From Lonepinella sp051851555 (GTDB lineage Bacteria; Pseudomonadota; Gammaproteobacteria; Enterobacterales; Pasteurellaceae): 64,000 bases of DNA. Under the pieces are notes generated by a model that saw only the letters and a program-made list of their open reading frames with translations, searched no databases and had not been told where the DNA came from. Positions 63,288 through 64,000 of this stretch are shown one piece after another. The DNA lies in contig NZ_JBPDVH010000003.1 in assembly GCF_051851555.1 (NCBI RefSeq), positions 1 through 64,000 of the forward strand, given 5' to 3'. The position numbers were made by a program, and so were the translations under genes. Positions within the stretch are counted from its first letter, which is position 1; each line of letters opens with the position of its first letter.

Positions 63288-64000
63288 CTATTGTAGCAAT
63301 CTTTGCCAAATTGGTATCACATTTTCAGGCAAGGTGAGGGATTTTCCTAACTCAATCCAAGCACAGGGGAAATGGAAATCAGACCCTACCGAGGCCAATA
63401 ATTGATGTTCATTGGCCCAACGTGCGATTAATTGGCGTTGATCGGGCGATTGTCCACAACCGGCGACTTCAATTCCGTCACCATGCCATTGGCTGAAATC
63501 CACCACTAAACGTTTTATCCAACGATTGGTCATGTTATAACGCAAGGGATGGGCTAATACCGCCAACCCGCCAGCTTGATGAATGACGTCAATAGCGGTG
63601 GCGATATCCACCCAATCGGCTTTCACATAGGCGGGTTTACCGGCGGATAAATAGCGTTTAAAGGCTTGCGTGTCGTTGGAGACTTTGCCTATTTGCACCA
63701 AAAAACGAGCATAATGCGCACGGGTCACTTCCCCACTGGCTAAGAATTTTGCCCCTTGATAGGCGTCGGGAATGCCTAATTGTGCTAATTTTTCGCCAAT
63801 TTGTATCGCTCGATCTAAACGTAAGGCGGCTTGTTTGGCTAAAAGTGCGGTCATTTCTGGCGAAGTTTCATCAAAGCCTAAGCCCACAATATGAATGCCC
63901 CGATCTTTCCCTTGCCCTGACCAACAGGTGGAAATTTCCACGCCATTAATCAAGTGGATACCTTGCTTTTGGCATGCTGTTCTGGCCTCGGCTAATCCTG
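63288..64000 (-). CDS. rnm: 5'-3' exoribonuclease Rnm (YciV, PHP family), 3' part
   Basis: About 237 codons of a PHP-domain phosphoesterase; the N-terminus with the first metal motifs lies past the right edge (frame stays open to 64000). Visible are LINGVEISTCWSG, LAVLAHPLRYNMT and the final metal motif VGSDFHFPCAWIELG. In E. coli, Rnm/YciV trims 5' ends of 5S and other rRNAs and degrades short RNAs. A TTG at 63953 is not the start: upstream codons (GLAEARTACQKQGIH) continue the family sequence. Confidence 0.93.
   Translation of the reverse strand, partial: GLAEARTACQKQGIHLINGVEISTCWSGQGKDRGIHIVGLGFDETSPEMTALLAKQAALRLDRAIQIGEKLAQLGIPDAYQGAKFLASGEVTRAHYARFLVQIGKVSNDTQAFKRYLSAGKPAYVKADWVDIATAIDVIHQAGGLAVLAHPLRYNMTNRWIKRLVVDFSQWHGDGIEVAGCGQSPDQRQLIARWANEHQLLASVGSDFHFPCAWIELGKSLTLPENVIPIWQRLLQ

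Overview
The window looks like chromosomal DNA of a Pasteurellaceae bacterium of the Haemophilus/Aggregatibacter/Pasteurella kind. The 9-base Haemophilus-type DNA uptake word AAGTGCGGT is scattered throughout, often as inverted pairs that serve as terminators. The gene content (pntAB, queF, an HI1450-like dsDNA mimic, a type II beta-carbonic anhydrase with the HICA residues, paired ferritins, the malQ-glgBXCAP block, mukFEB) fits that family. I cannot name the species from sequence alone.

Layout. 1-3471 (minus): 5' part of a large trimeric autotransporter adhesin. A run of 10 G in its signal peptide puts the passenger out of frame, so it reads as phase OFF; a (TTG)13 tract and a hairpin repeat lie upstream. 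4266-8050: pntAB transhydrogenase and a BrnT/BrnA toxin-antitoxin pair. 8056-11276 (minus): yciU-like, queF, ppnN and can, tightly packed. 11361-14459 (minus): uspE, fnr and two ferritins, with a small membrane-peptide gene divergent from fnr. 14697-16063: rplY and dapB. 16076-22534 (minus): a membrane-anchored protein with a TbpB-like barrel domain, then a macA-macB-outer-membrane-factor efflux operon with a TetR-type palindrome before the last gene. 22729-25722: glnS, a small lipoprotein, a ycgN-like gene and a HigBA-type module.

25993-38308 is a complete glycogen locus (malQ, glgB, glgX, glgC, glgA, glgP) behind a CRP-like site. Its branching enzyme carries an unusual histone-H1-like tail of about 159 residues. 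Next come a FkbM-family methyltransferase whose start codon lies behind a (GGTT)9 tract (also apparently OFF), a cystine/dicarboxylate-type symporter, and a gene-poor kilobase containing an Ibs-like hydrophobic micro-ORF with alternative hairpins in its leader. 41717-45350 holds a HAD-type gene, sbcB, an EamA permease and a nuclease-like DUF5655 gene.

45428-53945 is the mukF-mukE-mukB condensin operon, interrupted between mukF and mukE by a compact type II restriction-modification pair (EcoRII-C-like endonuclease plus C5-cytosine methyltransferase) in the same direction with almost no spacers. 54122-64000: ttcA, an insertion sequence with a split transposase that has landed in a copy of the hairpin repeat, purF-cvpA, yfbV, another repeat copy, topA, a LysR regulator, a self-contained structured transcript encoding a 39-residue hydrophobic peptide, and the 3' part of rnm (yciV).

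The main candidates for something undescribed are: the restriction system embedded in the condensin operon; the H1-like tail on GlgB; two micro-ORF/structured-RNA loci that resemble type I toxin modules; two contingency loci (adhesin and methyltransferase) caught OFF; and a repeat family whose long stem shows compensatory changes between copies.
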